From: CAZEAC01 sp964510065
GTDB lineage: Bacteria > Bdellovibrionota_C > UBA2361 > CAIXSY01
Assembly (NCBI GenBank): GCA_964510065.1
Contig: CAZEAC010000130.1
Coordinates: forward strand, 1-7,363
Reading direction: 5' to 3'
DNA length: 7,363 nucleotides
The first letter of the stretch is position 1. Each line of letters begins with the position of its first letter. Below are positions 1 through 5,652 of the stretch, one piece after another. Under the pieces are notes generated by a model. It did no database searches. It saw only the letters and a program-made list of their open reading frames with translations, and had not been told where the DNA came from. The translations under genes and the position numbers were made by a program.

Positions 1-60
1 CCGCAGGCTGAGGCAAATTTGCGTTCGCAGTAGACTTAATTTTGTTACGCGCTCTCAGAT

Positions 61-1086
61 TCAGTAGTCGTCATCCAAAGATGCAAAGAATCCGCCGCGT
101 TGGATTATCGCAAGTTGCTCGTTGAGGTCGACAATCTGTTCGCGCCAATATTGCATGCTTCCAAAATGCGGAAATGCTCGGGGGAACGCTGGATCAGACC
201 AACGCTTACCTATCCAGGCGCTAAAATGAATTAGGCGCAGCGCACGCAGCGGCTCAAAAAGCTGTATGCCGCTCCGGTCGAAGGGGCGCAGCTGTTCGTA
301 GCCAGTGATAATATGCTCCAGCACCTCTGAGGCCTCTTTGCCGCGCCCAGGAAGCAGCAGCCAGATGTCTTGTGCGCAGGGGCCGCTGACCATATCGTCA
401 AAGTCTACAAGACGGAACCCGTTTGTCGGTCGCAGAATATTTCCAAAATGCAGATCGCCGTGGATTCGTTGCAGTGAGGCACTTTCGAAAAGCGGCTTAA
501 TCTGTGTGAGAAGCGCCTGCACGACGCGCTGATATTCCGGTTTGAGATCATTGGGGAGAGAGCCCTGTGCGAGAATAGCTTCGAGATTCTTCTCGCCGTA
601 GCTAAGCGGAGTGAGTGAAAGTCGATGCTGCGAGCGTTTCGCCGCACCAACATTATGCATACGGGCGATGAGCCTCCCGACCTGGTGGGCATCATCACGC
701 CCTAATTCATCCGGCGAGCGACCACCTGCTTTTGGGAATAGAGTAAAATAAATCTTTTCCTGCTCCATCTCGAGAAGAGACTGATCTGCGGAGTCCTTAA
801 GAGGAGCGACCACGGGCACTTCGGATCGCACTAAATCGAACATGAAGTCGTGCTCTTCTAGGATCTGTTCTTTGCTCCATCTCCCAGGACGGTAGAACTT
901 GGCCACGCGAAAGCGGTCCGAAGGTGTAAGAACTTGGTCATCCGGGAGCTCAATCTCGATCTCGTATACCCGGTTCTCCATGCTATTAAGCTGTATTATT
1001 CGCCCGGTACAACGCACGCCAAAGCGTTCTACGCTATCAAGAATGCGTTCAGGGGTGAGATCGTAAAAAAACTCCGTGGCAGACAT
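61..1086 (-). CDS. srkA: SrkA-like stress response Ser/Thr protein kinase
   Basis: This encodes a cytoplasmic kinase of the aminoglycoside-phosphotransferase-like fold. It matches the YihE/RdoA/SrkA family, which in E. coli phosphorylates Ser/Thr on proteins and counters stress-induced death. Of the 341 residues (E. coli has 328), the nucleotide-loop block LNSMENRVYE is at 33-42, the VAKFYRPGRW block with the likely ATP-binding Lys63 at 61-70, and QILEEHDF at 74-81. The catalytic loop HGDLHFGNIL is at 209-218 (Asp211, Asn216) and the metal-binding Asp228 lies in VDFDD. The C-terminal EPLRALRL and WSDPAFPRAFP blocks are also typical, so every catalytic residue is present and the gene looks intact. 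The ATG at 1086 has only a weak GAG close upstream and a TACTAT hexamer 6 bp before it, so initiation may be leaderless. It lies 181 bp downstream of an unrelated same-strand gene. The physiological role is inferred from the family. Confidence 0.93.
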   Translation of the reverse strand: MSATEFFYDLTPERILDSVERFGVRCTGRIIQLNSMENRVYEIEIELPDDQVLTPSDRFRVAKFYRPGRWSKEQILEEHDFMFDLVRSEVPVVAPLKDSADQSLLEMEQEKIYFTLFPKAGGRSPDELGRDDAHQVGRLIARMHNVGAAKRSQHRLSLTPLSYGEKNLEAILAQGSLPNDLKPEYQRVVQALLTQIKPLFESASLQRIHGDLHFGNILRPTNGFRLVDFDDMVSGPCAQDIWLLLPGRGKEASEVLEHIITGYEQLRPFDRSGIQLFEPLRALRLIHFSAWIGKRWSDPAFPRAFPHFGSMQYWREQIVDLNEQLAIIQRGGFFASLDDDY

Positions 1087-1267
1087 CGCTCAATAGTAGC
1101 GCAAAATCTGGAACGGTGGAACGGGATGGAACTCGCAAAATTAATTAGTGTCTGTCCCGCAATGCCAGCTTCTTAGATCCGCCTTCGCGTGGCATGCCAA
1201 CACTCTCGAGTAGTTACGTGGGCTACGGCGGATAGCTTCTGCCATTTTTCTACCAAATGGAAAGAAA
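1087..1267. other. Intergenic spacer upstream of srkA
   Basis: This 181-bp non-coding stretch separates the unknown gene at 1268-1864 from srkA. It contains a 10-bp palindrome TGGCATGCCA at 1190-1199 and 7-bp inverted repeats ATCCGCC/GGCGGAT at 1177-1183 and 1227-1233. A short A/T-rich stem (1242-1247 with 1255-1260) lies just past the upstream gene's stop, but no T-run follows it on the minus strand, so I do not call a terminator. The srkA promoter should lie here; only a weak TACTAT -10-like hexamer at 1093-1098 stands out. Confidence 0.4.
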
Positions 1268-1864
1268 CTAATTAGTCACAAGCTGATGGCGAAGTCCAAA
1301 TCCCGACTGAGCCCGCCTCGAGCCGCTTTTCCCATGGAACTCAGGGAACGCCGGCATCGGATAGTGCGGTTCCAATATCCGCGGGATATACAACAGGAGC
1401 TCCTCATCGCTGCGGGCGAGATATCCGCCGACCTCAAAAGAGTCATGGCTACACCCTGAGAGACATCCTTCAACGAATCTCTCAACTCGATACACCACTC
1501 TTTGATTGTACATTTTATTGTGCGCGGGAACCATGAACGAGTGCTCGAGTATGCCGCGGCCCTCTATTCGATAGAACTGGAACTGGTCGAGGGATTCATG
1601 TTTAAGGCGAAATTTGAGAATCGCTGCCTCGGCGTCACTTTGGCTAAGTTGCACGCCCGACGAAAATGAAGGACCATCTGCGAGACCCAAGTGTCGCGCA
1701 TTCATCAACCAACAAAGCTCAGCACTGGCATCTTTCGCGATGCCACGGCCGACCAAAGACTCCCATTCGCGCTTGAACTCGCTCGAACTAAGCTTTTCAA
1801 ATTCGAAAACTTTTTGTGCGTGTTCTTGTGGATGAAAAAGACGGGCCAATAGCGATGACAACAT
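1268..1864 (-). CDS. Hypothetical protein, 198 aa, family not recognised
   Basis: I do not recognise this protein. With the ATG at 1864 it has 198 residues, is soluble, and has a charged helical N-terminal half (about 10-90), a mixed middle, and a basic Gly/Ser/Arg-rich tail (about 178-198). There are three cysteines (51, 134, 138) but no clear metal motif, signal peptide or membrane segment. I chose the ATG because GGGGAG lies 9 bp upstream (1874-1879) and a promoter-like pair sits before it. A longer in-frame TTG at 1972 would add 36 residues with a hydrophobic stretch, but it has no ribosome-binding site and would place the promoter-like sequence inside the gene. It is divergent from the HD-GYP-like gene and 181 bp upstream of srkA. 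Codon use looks ordinary, so it is probably a real gene. Confidence 0.72.
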   Translation of the reverse strand: MLSSLLARLFHPQEHAQKVFEFEKLSSSEFKREWESLVGRGIAKDASAELCWLMNARHLGLADGPSFSSGVQLSQSDAEAAILKFRLKHESLDQFQFYRIEGRGILEHSFMVPAHNKMYNQRVVYRVERFVEGCLSGCSHDSFEVGGYLARSDEELLLYIPRILEPHYPMPAFPEFHGKSGSRRAQSGFGLRHQLVTN

Positions 1865-1873
1865 AGAGCAATG

Positions 1874-1879
1874 CTCCCC
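1874..1879 (-). promoter_or_regulatory. Ribosome binding site deciding the start of the 198-aa gene
   Basis: GGGGAG on the minus strand lies 9 bp before the ATG at 1862-1864. No comparable site precedes the alternative TTG at 1972, which favours the shorter protein. Confidence 0.6.
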
Positions 1880-1907
1880 AAAACCTATTGAAACCCACCT
1901 ACGCAAT

Positions 1908-1936
1908 AGTATGCGCCGAATAGCGAAGGTAATCAA
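1908..1936 (-). promoter_or_regulatory. Candidate sigma-70-type promoter of the 198-aa gene
   Basis: On the minus strand TTGATT (1931-1936) and CATACT (1908-1913) are 17 bp apart, each matching four of six consensus positions. An overlapping TACTAT (1906-1911) would give a 19-bp spacer. The predicted transcript would have a leader of about 40 bases carrying the GGGGAG site. This is by-eye matching only. Confidence 0.4.
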
Positions 1937-2045
1937 AGTTACCAGAAGGAGCGTTCGGTCCAAAAAGAGCAAGCCACGTTTTTTGAGGCACTTACGCCGT
2001 TCTTTTTATTGCTTCGTTGTCTTTGGCGTTCACGCTAAAGTCAAC

Positions 2046-2050
2046 GAGGA
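2046..2050 (+). promoter_or_regulatory. Ribosome binding site deciding the HD-GYP-like gene start
   Basis: GAGGA lies 8 bp before the ATG at 2059. An in-frame TTG at 2017 would add 14 residues but has no such site and would put this sequence inside the gene, so the ATG is preferred. Confidence 0.65.
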
Positions 2051-2058
2051 TAACTAGT

Positions 2059-2718
2059 ATGTTCAAGAGTTCCGCCAAATCAGCGCCTCCGCTGCGCGTG
2101 CCGACTGACCGTCTTGAAGAGGCGTTCCGCAGTGCTCGGATTTCACGGCCCGTCCGACTACGAGCTCGCGCGGCGCTTGCCGCGCTTGCCACAAAACATG
2201 TGCCGACTTACGAACACTGCATTCGCGTTGGACTCCTTGCCGCGGCGATTGCTCGCTATTCTCGCCTTGATACAAAGGCACTGCTCTTAAGTGGCGTGCT
2301 TCATGACGTGGGAAAGACACTGTGCCCGCCGGAAATTCTTGGAAAAACATCCGGCTGGAGCGCGAAAGACGCTAGAATGATGCAGCGCCATGTCCTTGAC
2401 GGTTACCGTATTCTACGCGGCGTTTTTGAGTTTTCTGCCGAGGTAATGCTTTTGCATCACCGCTTTCAGCCAGATGGATACCCAAAGAAGCTTCCGCGAT
2501 CATCAGTTCCTTTTTCGCCCGCCACGCGAGCTCGTATCTTTCTTTACGGAAGAATTCTTGCTCTTTCTGATTGTTTTGATGCCTTGCATCGGGTCAATGA
2601 TAAACATGGCGAAAAGCGTGCGTTTAGTTCGCGCGAAATAAAGGAGAAGATGTTTGAGTATAATCCTGATTCACGCGATCTCCTGGAAAAGCTCTATAAC
2701 GCGAGAATACTAAAATGA
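2059..2718 (+). CDS. Single-domain HD-GYP-like metal-dependent phosphohydrolase
   Basis: This is a 219-residue soluble protein made almost entirely of one HD domain. The ligand series is complete: His53, His82-Asp83 in LHDVGK, His111, His133-His134 and Asp171 in LSDCFDAL. HHRFQPDGYPKKL (133-145) is a variant of the HD-GYP signature HHExxDGxGYPxGL, so the nearest known activity is hydrolysis of cyclic di-GMP or a related cyclic dinucleotide. The variant is one residue shorter between HH and GYP, and the usual Glu after HH is Arg, so substrate specificity is uncertain. There is no receiver, PAS or other sensor domain; about 45 residues precede the HD core. It is divergent from the 198-aa gene and convergent, with a 26-bp gap, on the D-G-Y-H-R gene. 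Other HD phosphohydrolase activities remain possible. Confidence 0.85.
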   Translation: MFKSSAKSAPPLRVPTDRLEEAFRSARISRPVRLRARAALAALATKHVPTYEHCIRVGLLAAAIARYSRLDTKALLLSGVLHDVGKTLCPPEILGKTSGWSAKDARMMQRHVLDGYRILRGVFEFSAEVMLLHHRFQPDGYPKKLPRSSVPFSPATRARIFLYGRILALSDCFDALHRVNDKHGEKRAFSSREIKEKMFEYNPDSRDLLEKLYNARILK

Positions 2719-2744
2719 TAGGGGATACATCAGGAGACGCCGCG

Positions 2745-3602
2745 CTAGGTGCTCTGCATCGCAAACGAGCGGAATTGTAAGCCTTGCACTAGAATATTCT
2801 TAATTGGTTGAGGCACTTCACAGTCAGCTGAGAGTTCGCTATCGAGATAATCACTTAGCAGTGGTGCGTTTTCACTCAGCACCACCTGTGAGGGGAGCAG
2901 GTCAGGAGTAAGCGCAAGCTGTTCGGGTGACTTAATCTCTTTATAAATCGCTGGTACCGATGAGATTCCCTGCATGAGAAGTCCAATGCAACGGTGATAG
3001 CCGTCGCGTAAATAATAGCGTGGACCCAACTTTAAGATCTGCACGAAAGAGGGGACTACATTGACCGCGAATCCAAAAACGACATGTCCCTCGGGAGTTG
3101 GTGCACCCCAATTTCCAACAATACGCAAATTTTGATTCGGTGAGGAGAGTACCCACGCGTGAGCATTCTCGTCATATTGCGCGGCGATGTGCGGCTTGCC
3201 CGGAATCGGCAGGCAGATCTTGGCAAGTTCGGTGAACTGATGCGCGGCGAGCCCCTGAACGCGCTCTTTCGCGGCGTCAACAACAACAACCTGCTGCAGT
3301 GCATGGACACCACTGAGATTCACGAGAACTGGTTCAAAACCTGCTCGAAGAATCTCCTGGACCTGACTCCCGGAGCGAAACTCACTGAGATAGCCATCGA
3401 GCGTTGGTGCGAGCGGCTTAATGACTGAGGGAGGGGTTACGAGTGAAGGCCGGCTTCGAAGAGCCTTGATCGCCCTTTCTGCACGTTCGCGATGTGCCGG
3501 CTGAACTCTGGCGATGCGTTGACCGGCTAAGATCTGAGCTCCCCTCTCCGGGTCAAACCAAGCAATTAGGGCTCTCGCTTTCACTACCTTTGGCGTGGAC
3601 AT
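2745..3602 (-). CDS. Unknown protein with ParB/sulfiredoxin-like D-G-Y-H-R motif
   Basis: I cannot name this 285-residue protein. Its clearest feature is YYLRDGYHRCIGLL, with DGYHR at 200-204, followed by GISSVPAIY. That resembles the DGxHRxxA...G...VP core of the ParB/sulfiredoxin nuclease-like fold, seen in chromosome-partitioning proteins and in small nucleotide-dependent enzymes. No helix-turn-helix follows it. The N-terminal part is basic and helical (FDPERGAQILAGQR, then RERAERAIKALR), and there is no membrane segment or signal peptide. I prefer the ATG at 3602 because an earlier in-frame GTG at 3644 adds an atypical stretch and spans a 14-bp palindrome. Neither start has a good ribosome-binding site; a TAGATT hexamer 7 bp before the ATG could mean a leaderless transcript. 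It converges on the HD-GYP-like gene. The motif is seen; the activity is inference. Confidence 0.8.
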   Translation of the reverse strand: MSTPKVVKARALIAWFDPERGAQILAGQRIARVQPAHRERAERAIKALRSRPSLVTPPSVIKPLAPTLDGYLSEFRSGSQVQEILRAGFEPVLVNLSGVHALQQVVVVDAAKERVQGLAAHQFTELAKICLPIPGKPHIAAQYDENAHAWVLSSPNQNLRIVGNWGAPTPEGHVVFGFAVNVVPSFVQILKLGPRYYLRDGYHRCIGLLMQGISSVPAIYKEIKSPEQLALTPDLLPSQVVLSENAPLLSDYLDSELSADCEVPQPIKNILVQGLQFRSFAMQST

Positions 3603-3617
3603 GTGACGTAATCTAGC

Positions 3618-3631
3618 TATGCCGCGGCATA
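3618..3631. promoter_or_regulatory. Perfect 14-bp palindrome, candidate operator
   Basis: TATGCCGCGGCATA is a perfect palindrome 16 bp upstream of the preferred ATG at 3602. On the minus strand it falls between a weak -35-like TTTCGA and a -10-like TAGATT spaced 17 bp apart, where a repressor or MerR-type activator could bind. The symmetry is seen; the operator role is inferred. Confidence 0.4.
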
Positions 3632-3662
3632 TTCGAAATACCACTTCTTTTGGTGTGATGTG

Positions 3663-3670
3663 CCCATGCT
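3663..3670 (+). repeat. Left 8-bp target-site duplication (CCCATGCT)
   Basis: CCCATGCT abuts the left end of the palindromic element at 3671 and is repeated exactly and directly at 3812-3819, abutting the right end. The match stops at 8 bp on both sides, as expected of a transposition target duplication. Confidence 0.7.
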
Positions 3671-3811
3671 GTAATTGCCCATTTACCCCGGGTATTCCTC
3701 CCCTAACTCTGTGACCTCTGTGTCTCTGTGGTTTTTAGAGTAATTAAATCACAGAGACACAGAGGTCACGGAGTAGCGGAAGAGGCTACCCACACTTAAT
3801 GAATGGGTTAC
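3671..3811. mobile_element. MITE-like palindromic element with IS66-type ends
   Basis: This 141-bp non-coding element is an imperfect palindrome along its full length. Its left end reads GTAATTGCCCATT and its right end, reverse-complemented, reads GTAACCCATT. Inside, both arms carry GGGTA (3690-3694 and 3787-3791), CCTC (3697-3700 and 3782-3785) and then the 24-bp core arms. Exact 8-bp direct repeats abut both ends. IS66-family insertion sequences are known for ends starting GTAA and for 8-bp target duplications, so a non-autonomous element moved by an IS66-type transposase is the best fit. No transposase gene is present in the element or the window. It sits between two divergent genes and could affect either promoter. 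The structure is seen; the family assignment is inferred from the ends and duplication length. Confidence 0.72.
3707..3773. repeat. Core hairpin, 24-bp arms, CACAGAGACACAGAGG type
   Basis: The left arm at 3707-3730 and right arm at 3750-3773 are reverse complements over 24 bp with one difference (T3710 opposite G3770, a wobble pair). They are separated by a 19-bp A/T-rich loop. The arm sequence resembles interspersed hairpin repeats built on CACAGAGACACAGAGG that I recall from many environmental bacterial genomes. It lies between two gene starts, so it is not placed as a terminator. Confidence 0.85.
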
Positions 3812-3832
3812 CCCATGCTTCGGTAACTCATT
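3802..3832. repeat. Inverted repeat spanning the right end of the element
   Basis: AATGGGTTACC (3802-3812) pairs with GGTAACTCATT (3822-3832) over 11 bp with one G-U wobble around a 9-base loop. The right arm lies outside the 141-bp element and contains GTAACTCATT, close to the element's own end sequence GTAACCCATT. It may be a remnant end of another insertion or a preferred target feature. Confidence 0.5.
3812..3819 (+). repeat. Right 8-bp target-site duplication (CCCATGCT)
   Basis: This is the second copy of the exact direct repeat at 3663-3670, starting immediately after the right end of the element. Removing one copy and the 141 bp restores a plausible empty site reading TGCCCATGCTTCGG. 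Confidence 0.7.
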
Positions 3833-3857
3833 GAAATCTTACGCATTGTCGCCTTGT

Positions 3858-3886
3858 TTGCTTAGATTTTCTCGAGCATCAATAAT
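3858..3886 (+). promoter_or_regulatory. Candidate promoter of the 296-aa HEAT-like gene
   Basis: TTGCTT (3858-3863) and AATAAT (3881-3886) are spaced 17 bp apart; the -10 matches five of six consensus positions. The predicted leader is about 20 bases before the ATG at 3915. It lies entirely to the right of the MITE-like element, so the element would not be part of this transcript. Confidence 0.42.
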
Positions 3887-3914
3887 GTACCGCGTAGCCA
3901 TAACCTGACTTACT

Positions 3915-4805
3915 ATGCGTCCACATGAACAATCTGCCGTTACGCCCAATTGGAGCGCGTTTACGCTTGCCTCCGGGAGTTCCTACGAAGAGGTTGTTGA
4001 GGCGGTCTTGTCCTATTATGAGCGACATAAGGGGCTTCGTGTTCCATCTGCGTTTGTACAGATTGCCGAGAGGAATGATGCACTAGCATTACATGAGAAT
4101 TCCCACGACCAGGCGAGGAAGCTCGCGGCTCTCTTTTCTGATCAGTTTAACGATTCCGCGGAGCGTCTGTTTTCGGGAATTGCACTGCTTCTGCACTCTT
4201 CATTGCCGCGCGAAGTCCTTCAGACTGCGAAGATTGTCTTACAGAGCAATTCGCTTCTCTCAACGCGAAATGACACCCAGCTTCTTAGGGTGGCGTCGAC
4301 AATTCCCGGAAAATTTGGTCCGGAAGGGGCTGATGCGATTGACGCACTTATCCATAGCAATGTGGGCAGTGGTGCCTCCTTGCCGTTGGGCGCAGAGGAA
4401 GAAGCATCCTGGTCATTGGGACAGATTGGTCATGTCAAAGGCGCCGCGCCGGTAGCAATTCGCCTGCTTAGTCTGCTGCGCGAACATAGCGCATCTCAGG
4501 CGCCCTACAGCGATCACATTGTGCGGAGACTTGCACGAGATCTTCTGAAAATGACACCCGGAAATGTTGAGAGATTTACCGATAGCTTTGCCGAAGCGGG
4601 CGAAAATAATGAAATCTATATTGGGCGACTCTATTGGACGCGCGCGTTGAGCGCACTTACTAGTGCGGAGCATCGTGGCTATCTAAAAGGCATTGTCGAA
4701 CTCGAAAGTGACCTCTTCGCGATCTTAGAAAAAGTGGCGAAAAACGAACCAGCTGAGCCAATTAGGCGGCAACTTGAATCGATTCTCTACCGAGCACGAA
4801 GTTAA
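3915..4805 (+). CDS. Hypothetical helical protein with HEAT-like repeat
   Basis: I cannot assign a family to this 296-residue protein. It appears soluble and almost wholly alpha-helical, with no signal peptide, membrane segment or catalytic motif. Residues 161-187 (EEEASWSLGQIG, then AAPVAIRLLSLL) resemble a HEAT or PBS-lyase-type repeat, and amphipathic helices run through 64-128 and 200-296, so an alpha-solenoid scaffold is a reasonable guess. The ATG at 3915 is the only methionine in the N-terminal half and has no clear ribosome-binding site, though a promoter-like pair lies about 30 bp upstream. The stop codon at 4803-4805 overlaps the stop of the convergent M48 protease gene. It is probably expressed alone. 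Function is unknown; the HEAT similarity rests on one repeat seen by eye. Confidence 0.75.
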   Translation: MRPHEQSAVTPNWSAFTLASGSSYEEVVEAVLSYYERHKGLRVPSAFVQIAERNDALALHENSHDQARKLAALFSDQFNDSAERLFSGIALLLHSSLPREVLQTAKIVLQSNSLLSTRNDTQLLRVASTIPGKFGPEGADAIDALIHSNVGSGASLPLGAEEEASWSLGQIGHVKGAAPVAIRLLSLLREHSASQAPYSDHIVRRLARDLLKMTPGNVERFTDSFAEAGENNEIYIGRLYWTRALSALTSAEHRGYLKGIVELESDLFAILEKVAKNEPAEPIRRQLESILYRARS

Positions 4806-5650
4806 TCAACAGATCCTCGTGTCGGGTGCTGCCGAAGTGCTTCGGGAATGAGTGCTTCAATCTCACGAATGCGCGATTCATTAGAAGGATGCGTAGAAGC
4901 CCACTCAATCGGCTGACGCTCGTTGACGTTGCTCATCCGCTTCCAAAAATCAACAGCTTCGCGCGGATCATACCCGGCGCGGGCCATGTAATAGAGACCA
5001 ATTTTGTCAGCTTCAAGTTCATGATTTCTGCCGTATGGCAAAACTAGTCCGTATTGTACTCCCGCACCGAGCGCCGCAAGAAGCGCCGTGCGCTGTCCCG
5101 GCTCCATTTCGCGAAAAGCTCCCTGGACTCCGATCATCCCCGTTTGTACCAGCTGCTGCTGAAAAAGGCGCTGCGCGCCATGACGTGCAGTAGCGTGGGC
5201 GATTTCATGGCCAAGCACTGCTGCAAGGCCCGCTTCATTCTGTGCTACCGGTAAAATTCCGGTGTAGACCACAATCTTTCCTCCGGGGAGGCAAAAGGCG
5301 TTGATTTGATCGCTTTTCACAAGCCGGGCGTTCCATTCGAATTTCTTTGATTGATCATCGACCGCGGCGATCAATTTCTTTGTGACCCGCAGTACCATCG
5401 CATGCTCGGCGCCGCTTTCAACAGTTTCAACCTGGGACAGCACTTCTTGGAAGCTTTGAAGGCCGAGCTGGGCTTCCTCTTCGGTGCTTAAGGAGAGCCG
5501 CGACTTCTGTCCGGTTTCAGGTTTGATATAGGTTTCAGAGCCAAAATACTGAAACAGAATAATCGCCGCCGCCAGTAAGAGCGGGGCGAGCACTATTCGC
5601 CTGCGCGGTCTTTGCGCGCTATCTGAAGAAGGTGAGAAGATCATATTCAT
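4802..5650 (-). CDS. M48-family membrane-anchored zinc metalloprotease
   Basis: This encodes a 282-residue M48 (Ste24/Oma1/BepA-type) peptidase. The family carries out quality control of misfolded envelope or membrane proteins. The N-terminus has a basic patch (RPRRR, 14-18) followed by one hydrophobic segment (about 19-36), suggesting a signal anchor with the catalytic domain in the periplasm; there is no lipobox. The zinc motif HEIAH is at 148-152, the third ligand is Glu201 in ELEAD (201-205), and STHPSNESRI (262-271) is the typical late family motif. GGKIVVYTGIL (123-133) is also characteristic. No TPR repeats follow, so it resembles LoiP/YcaL-type minimal proteases more than BepA. The ATG at 5650 is 2 bp after the MFS stop, indicating translational coupling; a longer in-frame start at 5752 would lie inside the MFS gene. 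All catalytic residues are present. Confidence 0.92.
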   Translation of the reverse strand: MNMIFSPSSDSAQRPRRRIVLAPLLLAAAIILFQYFGSETYIKPETGQKSRLSLSTEEEAQLGLQSFQEVLSQVETVESGAEHAMVLRVTKKLIAAVDDQSKKFEWNARLVKSDQINAFCLPGGKIVVYTGILPVAQNEAGLAAVLGHEIAHATARHGAQRLFQQQLVQTGMIGVQGAFREMEPGQRTALLAALGAGVQYGLVLPYGRNHELEADKIGLYYMARAGYDPREAVDFWKRMSNVNERQPIEWASTHPSNESRIREIEALIPEALRQHPTRGSVD

Positions 5651-5652
5651 AA

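Noticed and set aside
13..22. 10-bp palindrome GCAAATTTGC downstream of srkA
   Set aside because: It is short and A/T-centred, with no T-run and no partner sites; the window edge prevents further assessment.
1142..1151. AATTAGTGTC repeated at 5651-5660
   Set aside because: A 10-bp match between an intergenic spacer and a coding junction, with no shared extension, is compatible with chance.
934..1176. Plus-strand 80-codon reading frame overlapping the srkA start
   Set aside because: About two thirds is antisense to the well-supported kinase gene, it has no ribosome-binding site, and the protein has low-complexity, shadow-like composition.
1242..1260. Terminator for the 198-aa gene
   Set aside because: The stem is only 6 bp, A/T-rich, and is not followed by a T-run on the minus strand.
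2063..2350. Minus-strand 95-codon frame opposite the HD-GYP-like gene
   Set aside because: The plus strand carries all the conserved HD motifs; this frame has no recognisable domain or start signal.
2719..2744. Bidirectional terminator between the HD-GYP-like and D-G-Y-H-R genes
   Set aside because: The 26-bp gap contains no inverted repeat able to form a terminator stem.
3707..3773. Reading the long hairpin as a rho-independent terminator
   Set aside because: It lies between the starts of two divergent genes, has a 19-bp loop and no following T-run, and sits inside an element with its own target duplication.
3671..3811. CRISPR array or repeat cluster
   Set aside because: There are only two inverted arms, not a series of direct repeats with spacers, and no cas genes are present.
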